Source: Bacillota bacterium | GTDB lineage: Bacteria; Bacillota; Clostridia; Christensenellales; SZUA-584 | NCBI GenBank assembly: GCA_023436525.1 | Contig: JAEZIW010000188.1 | Coordinates: 1-8,957, forward strand | Length of the DNA: 8,957 nucleotides | Direction of reading: 5' to 3' | Shown: piece after piece, positions 5,793-8,957 of the stretch | How positions within the stretch are numbered: position 1 is the first letter of the stretch | Layout of the letters: every line of letters begins with the position of its first letter | Notes under the pieces: generated by a model | Databases searched by the model: none | What the model was told of the DNA's origin: nothing | The model's input: only the letters and a program-made list of their open reading frames with translations | Made by a program: the position numbers and the translations under genes

Positions 5793-7414
5793 TTTTTATC
5801 TTTCTTGCTGTCATCATAGCGCTTTGCGGCAGCCACCAGCTCCCGGAAGAGCGGATGAGACCGGATCGGGCGCGATTTGAACTCGGGATGGAACTGCACA
5901 CCCACGTACCACGGATGATCGGCAATCTCCACGATCTCCACGAGGCCATGATCGGGGTTGACGCCCGCCACGCGCATACCGGCTTTGGTGATCTGTTCGA
6001 GATACATGTTGTTAAACTCGTAGCGGTGACGGTGACGCTCATTGATCTCTTCCTTCTGATACGCGTCATACGCATAGGTGCCTTTGTTGAGCAAGCATTT
6101 GTAGTTGCCAAGCCGCATGGTGCCGCCCATGTCGGTGATGTTTTTCTGTTCCGGCATCAAATCGATAAACGGATACGGCGTATCGCTGCAATGCTCGGTG
6201 GAATTGGCCTCACGGTATCCAAGTACGTTGCGCGCAAACTCGATGATGGCAAGCTGCATACCAAGGCAAATGCCGAAGAACGGCACTTTGTTTTCTCTGC
6301 AGTATTGTATGGCTTTGATCTTGCCTTCAATGCCTCTGTCGCCAAAGCCGCCCGGTACAATCACGCCGTCTGCGTCCTTGAGTATGCCCGCGGCATCATT
6401 GGTTTCCTCAATGTCCACCGCGTTTATCCACAGTATCTTCACATCAAGCTTGTTCGCAATGCCCGCGTGTGTTAACGATTCTGCAATGCTCAAATAGGCG
6501 TCGTGCAGCTCAATGTATTTGCCGACGATCGCGATTTTAACCTGCTCTTTTTTTTGTTTTTGTATACGCACAATGCTTTCCCATTCGGGAATATGGCTTG
6601 GCACGTTCGGCAGTGAAAGCCTGTCGCAAACGAGCTTGTCAAGCTTTTCATTGCGCAGCATAATGGGCACCTCGTAGAGCGAATCCGCATCGAGGTTTTG
6701 CACCACGCTCGCGGGGCTCACGTTACAGAACAGCGCGATTTTGCGCTTGGTGTCGTCGGTCAGCTCCACCTCGGTACGGCAGACGATGATATCCGGCTCA
6801 ATACCGATGGTGCGCAGTTCTTTCACGCTGTGCTGTGTGGGTTTCGTTTTCAGTTCGCCAACCTTGCGCAGATACGGCATCAGCGTGACGTGGATATACA
6901 TACAGTTTTCTTCACCGACTTCCCACTTGATCTGGCGAATTGTTTCCAGGAACGGCTGCGATTCAATATCGCCCACGGTGCCGCCGATTTCAGTGATGAC
7001 CACATCGGGCTTTTCTTTGCTGGCCACACTGTAAATGCGCGATTTAATTTCGTCGGTGATATGCGGAATCACCTGAACGGTGCCGCCGAGATAATCGCCG
7101 CGGCGTTCCTTGGTGATCACCTTCCAATACACCTTGCCGGTGGTTACGTTAGAATCCGCAAACGATTTCTCGTCGGTAAAGCGCTCGTAGTGGCCGATAT
7201 CAAGATCGGTTTCCGCACCGTCGTCTGTGACAAAAACCTCACCGTGCTGAAACGGGCTCATCGTGCCCGGATCGACATTGATATAAGGGTCGCACTTTTG
7301 CAGCGACACTTTCAGGCCCCGGCTTTTAAGCAGCAGCCCGAGTGAGGCCGCCGTGATGCCTTTGCCGAGCGAAGATACCACACCGCCTGTAACAAAAATA
7401 AATTTCGTGGACAT
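5780..7414 (-). CDS. pyrG: CTP synthase (glutamine-hydrolysing)
   Basis: The enzyme aminates UTP to CTP using ATP and the amide nitrogen of glutamine, the last step of pyrimidine nucleotide synthesis. From the chosen ATG it has 544 residues, typical of the family. The N-terminal amidoligase domain (about 1-270) starts KFIFVTGGVVSSLGKGI, with the P-loop-like SSLGKG at 14-19, then CDPYINVDPGTMSPFQHGEVFVT and EIGGTVGDIES. The C-terminal class I glutaminase domain (about 290-530) has the nucleophile Cys383 in GICLGMQ and the His509/Glu511 pair in QFHPEF. ATG 7414 is preferred over upstream in-frame codons because GGAGGGG lies just before it and homologues begin at this point. The lysine-rich tail (KKDKKSGK) is probably disordered. 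The gene follows the hydrolase gene by 29 bases and lies two genes after a DUF1934 gene. Confidence 0.98.
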   Translation of the reverse strand: MSTKFIFVTGGVVSSLGKGITAASLGLLLKSRGLKVSLQKCDPYINVDPGTMSPFQHGEVFVTDDGAETDLDIGHYERFTDEKSFADSNVTTGKVYWKVITKERRGDYLGGTVQVIPHITDEIKSRIYSVASKEKPDVVITEIGGTVGDIESQPFLETIRQIKWEVGEENCMYIHVTLMPYLRKVGELKTKPTQHSVKELRTIGIEPDIIVCRTEVELTDDTKRKIALFCNVSPASVVQNLDADSLYEVPIMLRNEKLDKLVCDRLSLPNVPSHIPEWESIVRIQKQKKEQVKIAIVGKYIELHDAYLSIAESLTHAGIANKLDVKILWINAVDIEETNDAAGILKDADGVIVPGGFGDRGIEGKIKAIQYCRENKVPFFGICLGMQLAIIEFARNVLGYREANSTEHCSDTPYPFIDLMPEQKNITDMGGTMRLGNYKCLLNKGTYAYDAYQKEEINERHRHRYEFNNMYLEQITKAGMRVAGVNPDHGLVEIVEIADHPWYVGVQFHPEFKSRPIRSHPLFRELVAAAKRYDDSKKDKKSGK

Positions 7415-7443
7415 GAACCCCTCCATAAATAACAAAGATAATT

Positions 7444-8091
7444 TTATAGATATTCCATCACAATAATGCGCGTACGCTTTTTCAGCGTCGCTTTATCGAT
7501 GTTGATATAATTTTGGCCGCGATGAGACACATCGTACTCACGGCCTGCCGCCTCCAGAAAATCGCTTAACGGCGCAAGGTCAAGGCCTGTTTCCGCTGTT
7601 TGGAAGTGCATGGGAATAATGATGTTGGGCTCAATCGTTTCACAGATCTGCAGCGCTTCGCACGCATCGATCGTGAACTTGCCGCCAACGGGAATCAGCA
7701 GTATCTCGGTACCCTTGAGCTTTTCAAATATGTCGCCGGAGGGAATATCACCGATATCTCCCATATGGCAAAGCCGCATGCCCCGAATGGAAAGCACAAA
7801 GCATATGTTGTCGCCGCGCTGTGCACCCTGCACCTTGTCGTGCCAGGTACTGATGCCTTCAATGGTGAGATCCCCAAACGTGTAGACGCCGGGTTTGTCC
7901 ACAACAGTATAATCGCCGGACACACAAGACAGATTGTTATGGTCGCTATGGGCATGGCTGATTGTGACGATATCCGCTTCCACATCCTGCAGTGTATGGC
8001 CGATGCGGTCGTTGTACGGGTCAAACAATATGCGTGTGCCGTCTTTCAGCGTGACTTTGAAGCAGGAATGACCAAGCCATTCGATAAGCAT
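7444..8091 (-). CDS. Metallo-beta-lactamase-fold metal-dependent hydrolase, UPF0173 type
   Basis: This 215-residue protein has the metal-binding signature HAHSDH (46-51) of the metallo-beta-lactamase fold. Further probable ligands are His109 and Asp112 in HMGD and His162 in PMHF. The N-terminus (IEWLGHSCFKV, 3-13), FDPY (23-26), and LLIPVGGKFTID (131-142) match the compact UPF0173/YtkL-like group, whose substrate is not established. No signal peptide or membrane segment is seen, so it should be cytoplasmic. A strong ribosome binding site (GAGGTGAT) lies six bases before the ATG. The gene lies between the DUF1934 gene (27-base gap) and pyrG (29-base gap) on the same strand, which implies co-transcription but not necessarily a nucleotide-related function. 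Confidence 0.9.
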   Translation of the reverse strand: MLIEWLGHSCFKVTLKDGTRILFDPYNDRIGHTLQDVEADIVTISHAHSDHNNLSCVSGDYTVVDKPGVYTFGDLTIEGISTWHDKVQGAQRGDNICFVLSIRGMRLCHMGDIGDIPSGDIFEKLKGTEILLIPVGGKFTIDACEALQICETIEPNIIIPMHFQTAETGLDLAPLSDFLEAAGREYDVSHRGQNYINIDKATLKKRTRIIVMEYL

Positions 8092-8118
8092 GTAATCACC
8101 TCAGTTTCCTATTAATAT

Positions 8119-8547
8119 CTAATTTACGCAGTCTTCCATACTTTTAAACTTGAGATCAAGTTTGTTAAAGGTTGAAAGCGTGCCAAGGCTTAATTCGTAT
8201 TCAAGGCGCAGGCTGCCTTCGTTTTCGAAAAGCTCGCTTTCCACGCGCGACGCGAAAAGATGAAGGCTGATGGAACCGTACGGCGTGTCCATGTTGCTGT
8301 CGAAAACGCGGCCCGGGGAAAATACCATCTGCATATTCAGTGTGCCGTTGCGCTCAATGGTGACACTGTCGCCCGAAAAAACCAGCGTGGTGGTGCACCC
8401 TTCAATGCCGGTGAGTTCGCTTTCGTCGTATTCGATTAAAAGCCCCTCGGGCTTTTTTGTGAGGCGGCCTTCGGTGATGAGCTCAATGCGCTCATCTTCA
8501 TCGCCGTCGCGCTGCGTTCCTGTTATGTTCAGCAATACCCGCTGCAT
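8119..8547 (-). CDS. DUF1934 family protein (YwiB-like beta-barrel)
   Basis: The 142-residue product looks like the DUF1934 family, whose Bacillus subtilis member is YwiB, a small cytoplasmic protein predicted to fold as a calycin-like beta-barrel. The recognisable pattern is an N-terminal VLLNITGTQ segment, an acidic stretch (DGDEDERIELITEG), then alternating beta-strands including LLIEYDESELTGIEG, TTLVFSGDSVTIERNG and YGSISLHLFA, and a final LEYELSLG. The biochemical role is unknown. A very good ribosome binding site (AAGGAGG) lies five to six bases before the ATG, and an extended -10 promoter lies about 30 bases upstream, so this is the first gene of the cluster ending at gltX. Relatives often sit near argS or pyrG in Firmicutes. 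The family call rests on sequence pattern, without a search. Confidence 0.85.
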   Translation of the reverse strand: MQRVLLNITGTQRDGDEDERIELITEGRLTKKPEGLLIEYDESELTGIEGCTTTLVFSGDSVTIERNGTLNMQMVFSPGRVFDSNMDTPYGSISLHLFASRVESELFENEGSLRLEYELSLGTLSTFNKLDLKFKSMEDCVN

Positions 8548-8574
8548 TCAGCCCTCCTTAAAATTTCACAGATC

Positions 8575-8583
8575 ATTATAGCA
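8575..8583 (-). promoter_or_regulatory. Extended -10 promoter of the DUF1934-pyrG-gltX cluster
   Basis: On the minus strand TGC precedes a perfect TATAAT (8580-8575), 27 bases before the DUF1934 ATG at 8547. The best -35 candidates (TTTATC or TTATCT around 8598-8604) match TTGACA in only three positions, which fits an extended -10 promoter. The predicted start is near 8568. There is no run of G at the start, so CTP-sensitive reiterative initiation as known for Bacillus pyrG is not indicated. Confidence 0.65.
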
Positions 8584-8613
8584 CAAAAGGTTTGATGAGA
8601 TAAATAGCAAATG

Positions 8614-8627
8614 ATTGATATATCAAT
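8614..8627. promoter_or_regulatory. 14-bp perfect palindrome upstream of the cluster promoter
   Basis: ATTGATATATCAAT is its own reverse complement. Its centre lies about 40 bases upstream of the -10 box, near -52 relative to the predicted start, where an activator or upstream-bound repressor could sit. The surrounding DNA (8590-8760) is AT-rich and holds no other gene I can support. In AT-rich sequence such a palindrome can occur by chance. Confidence 0.3.
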
Positions 8628-8747
8628 AAAATACACACAAGTTCATAAGGATAATCAACAAATCTTGGAACAGAACAAAAAATCATAGAAAACCATAGGC
8701 CGAGTACAAGTTTAAACGCAGCTCATCAGGCAGGTTTATATGATTTT

Positions 8748-8790
8748 GATAAAATAGAAAGCCCGGCAAGAGCGAATACCCCTGCCGGAC
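8748..8790 (-). terminator. Intrinsic terminator of the gene at the right edge
   Basis: On the minus strand GTCCGGCAG (8782-8790) pairs with TTGCCGGGC (8761-8769) over nine positions, including two G-T pairs, around a 12-base loop. It is followed by TTTCTATTTTATC. It starts seven bases after the stop codon at 8798-8800. It isolates the edge gene from the cluster promoter at 8575-8583. Confidence 0.75.
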
Positions 8791-8797
8791 AAGAAAC

Positions 8798-8957
8798 TTA
8801 ATACATCAGTCCTCTGTCAATCACACTGCCGTCAATTGCGTTGATGGTCAAAAAACACATTTCGCCGCCGACAGTTACACCGTTTTGGGCGGGGCGTGAC
8901 GGGCTAATTTGATATCCCAGAAAGCTCCATGTGGGAATCAGCTTGTAATCATCTTGG
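8798..8957 (-). CDS. C-terminal fragment of an unrecognised protein (52 codons visible)
   Basis: An open frame enters from the right edge and ends at TAA (8798-8800), giving 52 complete codons. The tail reads KLIPTWSFLGY, then a short polar stretch, then CFLTINAIDGSVIDRGLMY. The TINAIDGSVIDR pattern recalls the C-termini of clostridial secreted or lipoprotein families with PepSY/DUF6034-like domains, but that is a memory-based resemblance and not a firm assignment. The frame is supported by continuous coding from the edge, a protein-like C-terminus, and a proper intrinsic terminator directly after the stop. The N-terminus, any signal sequence and the start are outside the window. Confidence 0.65.
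   Translation of the reverse strand, partial: QDDYKLIPTWSFLGYQISPSRPAQNGVTVGGEMCFLTINAIDGSVIDRGLMY

Noticed and set aside
5765..6475. Rightward 236-codon frame whose start resembles a signal peptide
   Set aside because: It is fully antisense to pyrG. The hydrophobic start is a by-product of the reverse complement of the lysine-rich PyrG C-terminus and the stop-codon hairpin, and no ribosome binding site precedes it.
8576..8686. Leftward 36-codon hydrophobic frame in the AT-rich gap
   Set aside because: It has no ribosome binding site, its stop lies within the -10 box of the cluster promoter, and AT-rich DNA easily gives hydrophobic codons.

Overview
The window looks like a chromosomal stretch of a low-to-moderate GC Gram-positive anaerobe, most likely a clostridium of the Oscillospiraceae/Ruminococcaceae type. 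The evidence is strong AAGGAGG-type ribosome binding sites, extended -10 promoters (TGnTATAAT), a full-length formyltetrahydrofolate synthetase, a DUF1934 (YwiB-like) gene upstream of pyrG, and intergenic DNA packed with short palindromic repeat elements. The species cannot be named from this sequence.

Layout, left to right. Fhs (formate--tetrahydrofolate ligase) reads rightward from 87 to 1760. It is followed by a short unit with its own promoter, ribosome binding site and candidate terminator, encoding a 38-residue single-span membrane peptide (1856-1972). From about 2031 to 2519 lies a mosaic of palindromic repeats: two related REPIN/MITE-like elements with inverted ends (2031-2146 and 2361-2519), and between them smaller hairpins, including a palindrome fused to a TATAAT box that resembles a CsoR-type operator. 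The repeats separate two convergent transcription units.

The rest is one leftward gene cluster. It starts at an extended -10 promoter near 8580 and probably ends at a good intrinsic terminator at 2545-2576. The order of transcription is DUF1934 protein, metallo-beta-lactamase-fold hydrolase of the UPF0173 type, pyrG (CTP synthase), glnS (glutaminyl-tRNA synthetase) and gltX (glutamyl-tRNA synthetase). Gaps between the genes are 27 to about 54 bases. The theme is glutamine/glutamate use: PyrG converts glutamine to glutamate while making CTP, GlnRS charges glutamine and GluRS charges glutamate. A hairpin over the pyrG stop codon may divide the cluster, and the gltX leader has an unusual hairpin between its Shine-Dalgarno sequence and start codon. 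At the right edge is the C-terminal end of another leftward gene, followed by its own terminator.

The protein-coding genes are ordinary and confidently recognised, except the small peptide and the edge fragment. The unusual material is in the non-coding DNA: the repeat mosaic, the orphan operator-like palindrome, the gltX leader and the small membrane peptide. I found no RNA gene, CRISPR array, insertion sequence with a transposase, or evidence of a new multi-gene system.
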